64,000 nucleotides of DNA from Oxytricha trifallax (Eukaryota > Ciliophora > Spirotrichea > Sporadotrichida > Oxytrichidae): NCBI GenBank assembly GCA_000711775.1, contig ARYC01001453.1:1-64000 (forward strand), read 5' to 3'. Position 1 is the stretch's first letter. Each line of letters opens with the position of its first letter. Below are positions 11,501 to 21,400 of this stretch, in pieces. A program made the translations under genes and the position numbers. The notes beneath the pieces were generated by a model, which was given only the letters and a program-made list of their open reading frames with translations, was not told where the DNA came from and did no database searches.

Positions 11501-11540
11501 TGTAACCTGTATTAATATTTATAAAATGAAGTATTAATGA
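9920..11540 (+). CDS. ORF1-like coiled-coil protein, near-intact, one frame change
   Basis: The start is ATG 9920 (MCDLTHKYNLIQLVQQDFF). An acidic region (NDEESFEYNYEWQEGDEDPP) follows, then a Gln/Lys-rich heptad stretch (QELINQLQKKKIEFQKLKQ) that should form a coiled coil. The C-terminal half is basic and includes TGTVDIFQSVIENIRSLI. Coiled-coil plus basic regions are common in LINE ORF1 RNA-binding proteins, so that role is inferred. The frame is open except at a run of six Cs near 10185-10190, where five Cs would keep it in frame; this could be a real mutation, programmed slippage or a sequencing error. Because TAA/TAG are sense codons, the frame reads on through the 3' tail to TGA at 11538-11540. 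Total length would be about 539 residues. Confidence 0.55.
11403..11500 (+). repeat. Shared LINE 3' tail with GGGGTCCCC hairpin and (ATT)n, copy 1
   Basis: AT-rich leader, then gatcgggggtccccagag, then acctcaatgtgatca, then ATT repeats. Other copies: 30114-30200, 34425-34505 (minus), 39203-39298 and 41300-41390 (minus). The palindromic GC core is likely a structured recognition site for the element's reverse transcriptase. Confidence 0.8.
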
Positions 11541-12299
11541 GAATAATGAAGAGAATAACAACCTCCTTTTTGTTGGAGATTACATAAATTTCTAAATATA
11601 AATAATGCTTATTATATCAAAGTTTATTTCAATGTTTGAATTTAAAATTGAATCATTAAACATTACTTAGAATTGTTGAAGGAAATAGCATTACTTTTAG
11701 GTTGCTCGAAGTTTAATTAATATTACCTATTTTCAAAATAAATTATTTAATTCATCGGAAAATTGAAACTTCCTTTTTATTTTAAAATGGCTCGTGATTG
11801 TCTATTTTAAATGATATTTAATAATGATCATCCATCTAGTTAAGTGATTTTTAGAATTCCAAAATATATATTGTGTTGAATCATATCACAATAATTTAAT
11901 CTAAACAGTCTAATTTATAAATGTGTTAATAACTCTCTACAATTATTTTAATCTGAAATTCTTTTAAATAATTATAATGAGAAATAATTAATAATTAAAC
12001 TTATAAAGATCGAAACGCCATACTTGAAGCAACTCAAGAAAGAATCAATCGGAGGATTTATTAGTGAAAGACAAACTTAGGTGATTTGTAGTTAAGCAAT
12101 CTAAATTATCTTAGTTTAAAATGAATAAGGATAAATAACAGTTGAAAAATTGCTATTTATCATTAAGTAAGTTAAATTATTAGGTTTAGACTTTCATATT
12201 CAACTTTACCAAACAACTATAGTAATGCTATATTTTAAAATGTTGTTAGCAATATCAAAACATGCGATTTTATATTATTTTTTACCTCACAATTCGAAT
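11541..12299. other. AT-rich stretch without a gene
   Basis: I see nothing supportable here beyond scattered poly-A/T runs. Confidence 0.5.
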
Positions 12300-12716
12300 A
12301 ACGTATAAAAAGTTATAGTTGCAGATGAGGACGAGATAGATGACATCATAGAAGCACTAGTTCCACATTCTACAAGGGATTTGCTCTTAATATACCAAGC
12401 ATCAGAATAATTTCTACTTACTTTATCCAGTATACACTAAGTTAGCAACTTTGGTACCAAGTGACTCCAGCTTGCTAATGTCATCAAATTAATAAATAAA
12501 TGTAGATATCATTTGCTTCTCAAGAACATCTTAAGATTCCAATTCAAGCTCTTACTCAGTGGAAATATTCATAGATTCACACTGGGACGCAACTAAAGAA
12601 TAATTGACGTTAAGGAAACGTAACGAAATGAAATGAAATATAAAAATAATTTAAGCTTATTTGAGAAGCGCTTTTATAAATTTAAATTAAATTTGATTAG
12701 ATTAACATATAGTTTA
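12300..12716 (+). pseudogene. Unidentified coding fragment with one in-frame TGA
   Basis: The plus-strand frame from 12312 reads VIVADEDEIDDIIEALVPHS, then DLLLIYQASEQFLLTLSSI and VSNFGTK. It meets TGA at 12462-12464 and continues in the same frame with LQLANVIKLINKCRYHLLL and GNIHRFTLGRNQRI. A Trp (TGG) at the TGA position would restore a smooth protein, so a single transition may have ended the frame. The family is not recognised. It may be a decayed germline gene copy or part of a scrambled gene. Confidence 0.4.
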
Positions 12717-12849
12717 AAATTATAATACTAATAAACAAATATGTAGTTAAGAGAATTAAAAATTTTGTTTAAGAAAATATATAAATACAAATACAAAGGT
12801 ATAAATTATTTAATTATCATAATTACTCAGCAAGCAGTCATTTGTAAAT

Positions 12850-14010
12850 TTGTTTTTTCATTATTCCCTATTTTTCTAGTCATTCTGTTTTTTATTCTTT
12901 TACTTTAAATCTATTAGTAAAATAGTCTTTTTATCAAAGATTACTAATTTGTACAAGATTTTGGATTTTTCCCATCTCGCTTTTTTTAGAGTTGATATAG
13001 ACCCTTGAAAGCCTCCCTTGAGCTTGAATAATCTAAAGAAGCATAAGATTTTAACCTAATTGTTATACTCATTATTAATAATGTAGATTTCTTAGTTGAC
13101 TTTTAATATAATATTGAGAGCAGCAATGTAGTTTCGGAATGGCATTAAGTTGAAGAACTTCTCTTTCTTGAGCTAATTTTTATTATCATTAATTTGAAGG
13201 GAACCTTAGTATAGATTTGTTCTAAACTCATATTTCCAAAGCATTAGTTTAATTTTACCAATATATCTTTATTTTCGAATTCATTCCATTTTTTGTTAAG
13301 CCAAAATTTAAGTGTATTTCTACTTTGCAAACAAACTCGAGCAAAAGTTGACCAGGGAAGATCTTCCATTTGCACAACTTAATTTTACATGCGCTGATTC
13401 ATAAAGTTAGAATATCCGAATCATACAAATCCCGTGAGAGTTGAATTCATATACAATTTTCCAATATCTACCTTATCTTTTTAAATTTAACCAGATGCTT
13501 TTGAGCATTTCTTTTTTTGAGGATTGGTCAAATGATTATTATGGCCAATTCCTGTTAGCCTTTCTACTAAACTCATTTAGTTTTCTTTTTATGATTGCCT
13601 GATTTCCTTTCTGCTACAGTGGAGTGGCCTAATTGATTTCCCATTAGTGTCATCCCAATTTCTTTGAAGATAGAATGCTTTTCTATAAAAACTGAAATTT
13701 ATTCTTGATACTCTATTTTTCAGACTTATGATTAACAAGCTTCTCGTTCAATGGTAATATTATCCTCACTGGCATTCAGTGATACCCGCATATTCCTTCA
13801 AAACATAGAGACAACTGACGGATGCAGCTACTACTGAGACTTGTTCATGCTGTCATTTATCAGTAAACTTAAGAATGTAATTCTTAAGCATTTATTTAAG
13901 ACACTCCGCTGACTCGATAAGTATAAAGTGTGACAAAGTTGCTACATTATGCGCTTGATATTCTTAATGGTTTATGTGGTATATTGCAATAGTATTGCCA
14001 ACCAACCATA
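12850..14010 (-). pseudogene. Unidentified decayed gene, minus strand
   Basis: A run of minus-strand coding pieces in order. First comes ESAECLKQMLKNYILKFTDK, a TGA, then QHEQVSVVAASVSCLYVLKE and YAGITEC. This is followed by a GTGAGGATAA donor-like sequence and a CTGAAAAATAG acceptor-like sequence, consistent with a short intron. Further on are MNSTLTGFV, a TGA, FGYSNFMNQRMQNQV and QMEDLPWSTFARVCLQSRNT, then WLNKKWNEFENKDILVKLN and IYTKVPFKLMIIK. A frame change leads into FFNLMPFRNYIAALNIILK. Both internal TGA codons sit where Trp would be natural. The length (about 350 residues) and intron-like gap suggest a real gene ancestor. No family assignment. Confidence 0.45.
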
Positions 14011-14165
14011 AAATAAAAGATATAATTCCTATAAAGTATTGCCAAAAATTTGACTATTAATATTAGGCAATAAAAGTAGTTTATAATGATCTCGATTATC
14101 CTTTATAGATGCATGCTACACGATACTTTTAATTAAAAATACATTAATACTTCTTTACTCTTAAC

Positions 14166-14168
14166 AAT
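14166..14168. repeat. Target site duplication AAT, left of TBE-b
   Basis: AAT directly before the C4A4 end; the matching AAT follows the element at 18241-18243. This fits the 3-bp A-N-T duplication known for TBE insertion. Confidence 0.85.
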
Positions 14169-14246
14169 CAAAACCCCAAAATCCCTTAATGAGGTTTATA
14201 AGTGCTTTGATTTGTAGGGAATTTGTTAGGGGTTGGGGTTATAAAT
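14169..14246. repeat. Left inverted terminal repeat of TBE-b (C4A4 end)
   Basis: About 78 bp starting caaaaccccaaaatccc; its inverted partner is at 18163-18240. The C4A4 repeats are identical to the telomere unit of spirotrich somatic chromosomes. Confidence 0.9.
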
Positions 14247-14287
14247 AGGTTTTTATGTGAATTTTATAGTAAATGTATTTAATTTAA

Positions 14288-15559
14288 TCACTCAAAATGC
14301 ACTTTTGGATCATGTGGGAGAGGTCTGAAGTTTATTTTACTCAACCACTATTCTATCTATTCAATTGATATGTCTGATCGTGGATTTGGCTTGATAATAA
14401 CTTACTCTGCCATCTATTTCATTGAAAGAGATACTCTGTTTTTATCTATAAATTGCTTTATTCTTTGCTTAGCATCCTTCTCGCATCTTGTAGAGTAGTA
14501 TTCATTGCGAGGCATATCACACTCTATTATTATTATTGCTGTTAAAGCCAACACATCCCACTAAAAGTCTCCATCTCTCCAGTCCTCTCTTTCTGGATAG
14601 TACCCTTGCGTTCCCATTACAGTTCCAAGTTCCACTCTTTAAGCTCTGTTGAAATCGATTATTGCTACTCTTACAGGTGAGAAATTTATCATTATATTTT
14701 CTGGCTTCAAATCTCTGTGAACAAACCCTAACTTATGAAGCTCTTTAATACCTTATACGGTCTGAGTTGCTATTTATCCAAGTTACTTATGATTCCTTTG
14801 ATCTGTTATGAAATCTCTTAGGGTCATTTCATAGAGTGGAAGTCTGAAAGCAACATGATCCTTGGCAAGGAGAACAGCATCTAGCTTGATTAAGTAACTA
14901 CACTCTTTAAACTTTGCTTGAGTGAGTACTTGATACTCATTTGTAAACTCCATCTAATATTTATCATCACTTAAGAGATAGTTGAAGGGATACACCTTGT
15001 ATGCGTATTGATGATCATTGATAACTTTCTTATCAAAAGAGTCCTCTAGAATAAGATAACTTTAAAGAGAAGTATCTAAATCTATCTACGCAAGAACTGG
15101 TATTTTCTTGTATTGAATTTTGATCATGATTTTTGTGATTTCAGAGGTTAGTTGGTTACGTGCCTTCTTTACGTACTCTAACTCACTAGCTTATTCAGGC
15201 ACTACCGCTTTAGAATATTCCCTCGATTTTCTTTTGTTGAGAAGCTTCAACTCAACTTCATGCTTTTCAATTTCTATGTCTTTTTTGTGAGCTTTTAAAA
15301 GATGTTTCTTCAAGTCTCTTGTATGAGAGTACTACTTATGGCACTCAAAGCAATCATACTTCCCATCGATTTTGTCGTGCTTCAAGTATACAGTCGGCTT
15401 GGCTTCTCTATGCTCCTTCCAATGTCTGTACCAACTTGATTTATGAGCAAAATCTCTCTCACATAACTCACAAAAATAGACTTCAACTTCTTCAGTTTGT
15501 ATAGGAATTTCATTATTACCTTTCTCCTCCTCTCTGTCTCCCACACACTTGTTTGCCAT
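14288..15559 (-). CDS. TBE zinc-finger/protein-kinase accessory protein (57-kDa ORF class), open frame
   Basis: The start ATG is at 15559 and the stop TGA at 14288-14290, giving 423 residues, all open when TAA/TAG are Gln. The N-terminal part holds two C2H2 fingers: FCELCERDF with RHWKEH, and YDCFECHK with KKHLLKAH. A protein-kinase-like domain fills the C-terminal half. It has a beta-3 lysine candidate (AYKVYPF), the catalytic loop HRDLKPENIMI, DFN in place of the usual DFG, and GTQGYYPE in the activation segment. Its role in transposition is unknown; DNA binding plus phosphorylation of a host or element protein is an inference. The gene is divergent from the 22-kDa ORF across a shared repeat array. 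It is the only one of the three genes in this copy that is uninterrupted. Confidence 0.85.
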
Positions 15560-15920
15560 TTATTTTCTATTATTAATTTCTATTTTAATAACAGAGACCT
15601 CAAGTGATAGCTCTGGTAGTTCTTTATGAGAGTTCATCTCACAGCTATCACACTTTTTATTGCTGCCAAAGGTAAGTCTCATTTAGTTTTATGGAAGTGC
15701 TGTTGTTTTTCTTAAAATGTTAGCGCTCATATTTAAATTTGAATTTAAAATTATAAAACTGCCTCTATAACTGAGAGCTTATATGAGAGCTTTGCAAGCC
15801 TACAAGTATCAAGGGAAGTTCTTAGAGTATTAGCGAAGATAAATGAGCACTAAGAGACGAACCAGCTCTAAAAATGGGTGAGAAAGTAACCATTTTTACT
15901 ATCAATAATAAGTTGATTAT

Positions 15921-16088
15921 AGTACGTACCGATTTAGGAGGTGCACCTAATTAAGTACGTACTGCTTTAGGAGGTATTTTGTGATTTTATGATTAAAATT
16001 AGGGTGCTCCTAATTAAGTACTAGCTTTAATTAATGCTCCTAATTAAGTACTAGCATTTTAGGAGCTGCTCCTAATTAAGTACGTACC
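15921..16088. promoter_or_regulatory. AATTAAGTAC repeat array between divergent TBE-b genes
   Basis: At least four copies of a cctaattaagta(c/g) motif, some extended to gtacgtacc and some paired with ttaggag, lie between the divergent kinase gene and 22-kDa ORF. The motif arrangement is partly inverted (ggtgcacct, taggagctgctccta). The same array is kept in TBE-c at 46143-46309. The position suggests a bidirectional promoter or a binding site for the element's zinc-finger protein; both are inferences. Confidence 0.55.
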
Positions 16089-16295
16089 AATTTAAATTTA
16101 AAAATATGGAACTATAACAGTAGAAATTGATATCAATCTCTCAAGTTTGAAACCAGTTCTCAAAACCTTCTCCATATCCTTCTTAGAGGTTGACCTCCTA
16201 TAGGATGCCCATATTTAATAGTAAGTTTTACAGAGGTAAATAATTGAAATCAATAAACTTAAATTTGAATATCATTTCTTAGATCTGTAAGCAAG

Positions 16296-16869
16296 ATGGA
16301 GTCAATGAATGATGCAATGAAAAGAGTGCAAGCACAAGAATTGATTCAAAGATTTAGAAGCAAGGAGGATTTGCACCGCTACCTGGTGCAGCAAGGTAAT
16401 GAACTCATAGTAACTAATCTTGATTATGTAGTTGGTTTGTTCCTCCCAACGATGGAAGGTACTAAAATTTCATTTTTAAGAGCCATACTCTGCGAAGAGA
16501 AGAAAGCATTAAAAACTTAAGATGTAAAGTTTGCAGAGATTCCAAACTATCCTGAAATCTCTGTGACTAATTTATATGATGATGCAATAAATGACCCAGA
16601 GGTTTCGCAGTACCTGCCTGCTAAGAAGCAGCTGTCATATAAATTACCCGAAAGATACTGGTATTCTTGCAACAATTAAAGGTGATTACTTGAAAGAAAT
16701 AATTCAAGAATCTCATAAGAAAAGGTACACCATCTCTTCAGAAGATAAGGACAAACAAGGGATCAAGATAAGTGAGAGCTGGCTTTCAGAGCTGAAGAAG
16801 CACCCTTATATTTCAAGTAAGATTTCAAGCTTAACTCTTTAGAAAAATCTGGTACTGGCATCTTCTTGA
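16296..16869 (+). pseudogene. TBE 22-kDa ORF, with an 8-bp deletion in this copy
   Basis: The start ATG is at 16296 (MESMNDAMKRVQAQEL) and the expected stop TGA at 16867-16869. The intact form, deduced by comparison with TBE-c, would be about 193 residues, matching the known 22-kDa ORF of TBE elements. The function is unknown. Relative to TBE-c, 8 bp are missing after the LPER codons, shifting the frame into GDYLKEIIQESHKKRY. Highly conserved pieces include TISSEDKDKQ and SESWLSELKKHPYIS. A second frame that is also conserved in both copies continues past the stop (see findings). The ORF is convergent with the transposase, about 215 bp apart. Confidence 0.75.
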
Positions 16870-17084
16870 TGAAGGAATAGAGCAAGCTTCACAGAGAGCG
16901 AAAGTCGCAGACAAAGTATGAAGTTAGCAAGAGACTTTATTCAAATATTTAGCCTCCAGAATCAATGAACATAGATGCTGGAGCTGTCAGCAAGAGAAGA
17001 AACATAGGCTCAATCAAGCCTTAAGAGGAAGAAACGAAAGAGAAGCCAGCTCCTACTTAAGAATTTTAAATGTGTTTTATATAT

Positions 17085-18159
17085 TCATTAACATAACTAC
17101 AAAACTAATTTATATACATTCAATCTTCCTTCTTAAGCACACTCTTAAGCTAATTAATTATCTGCTCTCTTCGCTGAACTTTTAATAAAGTCTACTGTAT
17201 CTATAGGTAAGTCATGAATCAAGTGGTATAGCAGCAGTTTCTTGTAATGACCTTTTAATATACCTCAGTAGAACTCAATTCCATTAAACTATGGACTGTA
17301 AGGTACGTTGAACACTGGCGTTATTCTAAGTTGTTCATAACTCTTCCTTGTATCTTTTGTCTTATGAACTGAAAGATTATCAACAAACAGTATAATCTCT
17401 TATTCAGGGTACTTCTCTCTCAGCTGCTCTAAGAACTTAATATACTGCTCTGTCTTAATAGAGCGAGGATGAATAACATTAGTTTCTAAACCAGAATCCT
17501 CGCTAATACCTCCAAGTATTGCCTTTGTTAATACCTTGACTTTCTAGTCATATACCTCAATATTAATATGCCTCTTATACCAAGACTTCTAGATGAAAGT
17601 GTTGAAGGTAAACAAAGCCTCTTCAGCATGTATAAACTTAATATTATTCTATTGAGCTCTCAGCAGCATTAAATTATAAATATAATTTAGGTTATTGTTG
17701 TAAAATGGCAGAGTGAAATCAATCACTCTCTTGATACGATTAATACCTTTGTAAGAGATACAATTTCGTTTATAAATGTTAGCAACAGATTATGCAGAGA
17801 TCTTCAACTCAGGGAATTGGCGGTGAAACATAGTAGCTCGTTGGTCGAGTGAGAAATGAGCCCAATACTTCAAAGTTTTTTCATTGATAAGATAGTCAAT
17901 AAGCTTCTATAAAAACTTTGAATTCCTCTTAGGCTAAGAATTCAGCTATTATTGCTTTAGTTAAACTGCTAAAAGGCAGTGGGAGGAACAGTTGATGGAC
18001 TTCGCTTTAAGAGCACTACTATAGACTTATAGTTCAAGATTGGTTTGACTTATTCAATGTATATATCAAATCCATAACGCAGTTTAAACACCAAATATAT
18101 ATATATATATACTCTTCATCATAAATAAACCCCAATAGCTTGTTGTTTTAGTCTCACTT
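17085..18159 (-). pseudogene. TBE DDE transposase (42-kDa ORF), interrupted, start lost
   Basis: This aligns along its length with the transposases at 54-1117 and 44079-45138. The position of the start codon (18157-18159) reads AAG instead of ATG, and the next codon has become TGA. The core is recognisable: KYWAHFSLDQRA, KRVIDFTLPFYNNNL, the first catalytic region, ILFVDNLS, and FNGIEFY with the catalytic Glu present. Directly after FY, TGA replaces the TGG (Trp) found in TBE-a and TBE-c. The stop is TGA at 17085-17087. It cannot make a full transposase as it stands; the element would need one supplied from elsewhere. Confidence 0.85.
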
Positions 18160-18162
18160 TTA

Positions 18163-18240
18163 ATTAATAATCCCAACCCCTAACAAATTCCCTACAAATC
18201 AAAGCCCTTATAAACCTAATTAAGGGGCTTTGGGGTTTTG
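18163..18240. repeat. Right inverted terminal repeat of TBE-b (G4T4 end)
   Basis: Inverted partner of 14169-14246, ending ggggctttggggttttg, then the AAT duplication at 18241-18243. Confidence 0.9.
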
Positions 18241-18449
18241 AATGTTAATGGAAGGTGTTTAACATTTTATTTATGTTGAACTAATATACAAAATAGCTTT
18301 TGATTTTTCTTTACCAAATTTAAATAAACAATCAGGTTAGTTTTTCTCATTTGTCAACATTAAGCAAGCACCACTCATATTTTAAACACTGATGATTGAG
18401 ACACTAAATTATTTCTGATTACTTATTGGTACTTGAAAGATTTAGTTGA

Positions 18450-21400
18450 GTTCCAATTATCTCACCTATGTTTTGAATTAGAGTATTAAGTTATGAGATT
18501 TTGCCGTCTATGATATGATATGGTCTCAAGAGACAAGTTATTTCATATTACCTTATTATTGTTGCAAGCTCATAAATCCTTTAGAAATATCTTAGAGTGA
18601 ACAAATATAGGTAATTAGAGGACTGAATTGGTTGGATTTAATACTAATTGATAAAATTAAGCCAAGTTCAAATTCAATCTATGAAAAATAAACTCATGAT
18701 TCATTAATTACTGCAATCTCTAGTCTTTAATCTAAAACCTTAATATTCTCATAAATTAATGTTGCCCATATCTTGTTATTATATTTGAATTAATTATATA
18801 ATTAAGAGACCCTTCACATTTAAACCAAAGACTCAGAATAGTTTCTGTTTTATAAAGTCTTAACAAATACTGTTTTAGTTTTTATCGTTTTATTCACTAA
18901 ATGTTTGCCTATTATAAATAAGCATTAAGTTTCTATACCTTTTTAATAAACATTTTATTAAGGAAAATTTTGGCATTATAATCCTAAAATTACCTAAATA
19001 GATGTATCAATGGATTTTCTAGCTCGATATAAGGATAATAAACAATTTGCAGATTTTCACTTATTTTTTATGTCATTTAATCCTTTCCTTAAATACTAAG
19101 GTAAACTTAGAAGTTTCTGTTTTTAGTATATGGAATTGAATTCAACAGATAACTTCAAATCATTGACAAACTAACAATCAATTGTTAATTTCTTTCTATC
19201 TTTGTTTGAGGCCAATGTCACTTGATATTATCTTGATAAAATGAGTTTTTGTAAATTATTGATACCTAATTTGTCTCTTGCTAGGATTGTTTGAGAACAT
19301 AAAATAAGGGGATATACTTTGAAACTCAAAGATTGCTTCATAACTAAAGTACAAAATTCAATTCAGGGTAATTATTATAGGTTTATCTGTGGATTTAAGT
19401 GAGAATTTTACTGATTAATTTACTAATAGAGTTTTAACTTGGCATTTTGCTTGAGTTGAGTCAATTACATATACAATTCTGAATCTTCAATTGTATCAAG
19501 CTGCAATATACATTTTACTTTTAAGAACTAGTTATGTTTGAAAGACTTTCCTTTCTATGTTCAAATACAAAAATATGCCCCCTTGATAAGAACCAAATTT
19601 TAGAAGGAGTCTTAATTAACTCTAAATTTATCAGTTGTTAACTAGTGAAATTTAATCTTAATGTTAGTAATAAAATTCACTTGAGTACTAAAGCCATTGA
19701 TTATTACTAACTTTAACAAGAACTGAAGAAGATTTAATTATTTCATTCATTATATTTCTGGTCAAAACTCCTCTGAGGTAAGTATAATTCATAAACTAAG
19801 TGTCCAACTTTAACAGAGATAAAAAAATTGGAACTCTTAGGTAAATCTAGGCTTTCTTGATATAATTTTGACCAAAGATGAGTAAGTTCTAGAATTAAAT
19901 GGGAAAAAAAGTTGCTCGTTATGATCTAAGATTATATTTAGTCTACTACTCTATCAATGTATGTTTTATCAGAGACTGTTAGATCGCATCCAATTCTATC
20001 ACTTGAAATAAAATAAGTCCTAGAGTTTGCCCAATACTGTTGATATTCATTCCCGAAGATAAAGAATCTCTGAAGGAGGTCTTATTTTATTGTAACATTT
20101 GAAACTTTTATCTTAAAACTAATGATTTGATTTGGTTCAAGGAATATATCAGATGAAGGCTGCACATCAATTATTTATAAGTCATATTTTTTTTAAATCA
20201 TATTCAAGCTACTTACTGAGTTTATACCATAAGTTGAGTCTACCAAACTTAGCTAGCCAGTCATGTTTGAATTATAATCATAATTCATATAAAGAATAAA
20301 GATTTTACAAGAGATTTTATTTCCTAACATTTAATTTGCTTCGAAGTAATGAATCTCATTGTTATTAAGTTACAATTTGCTCATTAAACTATTCTACTAC
20401 TACTACTAATCAAGGCCATGGACATAATAAACACTATTAAAGCTTTTTATAAGGTAAAAGACTGCTAATAATAAGTAAAAGACAGCAACTTAATTTAGGG
20501 GTAGGCTTGAATAGCATAACCGTTGCTGTAATATTAACCCATATTTGAACTGATTTTCAATTAATACTAAATAATATGCGTCAGATTAACTGATTAATGA
20601 GACAATTGCAACTTAATCCATTTTGAATGATTTGTAAAATACTATTACCTATATGATTTTCGATAGATTCCTGCTTAATTAGCATAAAACTGAATTTTAT
20701 GTTCTTAATTCAATAGGTTTCATGAAATCTATTCTTAGTTATAGAAAATCTTAACTTAAGTCCATTAAATCGGAAAAAAAAACTTCTTAATTTGACAATT
20801 ATAGTTTAATATTTGTTTCCAATGCTTCTGAGATTTAAGGAGTAGCGCAATTCATTCAAATTCATTTTATCTATGTTGCAGGCACTAGTTATGATCCAAA
20901 TTTGCAATTAAATGCAAGATTAGAAGGTATAATACTAAGAAAGCCTTACCCAAATACTTGTGTCAAAGAGCCCATAGTTTATGGAGCATTTATTGGTGAA
21001 ATGTGTGATAGAGTCATAAGATTTATTTCTTCAAATAAAATGGAGTTCGTCATTGGAATTACTTTATTTTCTTATTAGCTATAGTTTTCAAGAGAAAGAT
21101 TTTAAGTCATGGATTAAATAACTAAACAATGATATGAGTATGTTGACACTTAAATCGAGGAATATTACAGCGATTGTGAAGTTGCTGAAATGCAGTGAGT
21201 GGGTTTTATTGCCAAATTTATTCCTTAATTTATTTCTATTGTGAAATTTATCGACTCTAATTTGCTGAATGCTTTTTATTGTAGAATTCTTATAATTTAA
21301 AGACTGCTTTGAGTCTGGATTGGCTTTTAGACAATTGCAATAGTGTCACGAGTTATAGAATCTATAAATTATACACTTGCATTTATATGCAGGCTTTTAA

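Larger units (their letters stand above)
14169..18240 (-). mobile_element. Complete TBE transposon (TBE-b), 4072 bp
   Basis: A full-length telomere-bearing element with about 78-bp inverted terminal repeats beginning caaaaccccaaaa and ending tggggttttg, between AAT duplications. Gene order from left to right: zinc-finger/kinase gene (minus), repeat array, 22-kDa ORF (plus), transposase (minus). It matches TBE-c (43998-48068) over its whole length in inverted orientation, with substitutions and small indels, including an 8-bp deletion in the 22-kDa ORF. The strand given follows the transposase. Confidence 0.95.

Noticed and set aside
14169-14190. C4A4/G4T4 runs as true chromosome ends or nanochromosome telomeres
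   Set aside because: They lie inside continuous sequence, at the ends of paired inverted repeats flanked by 3-bp target duplications, so they are TBE ends.
15921-16088. CRISPR array
   Set aside because: The repeats are short, partly inverted and unevenly spaced, and lie inside a eukaryotic transposon; there are no spacers of regular length.
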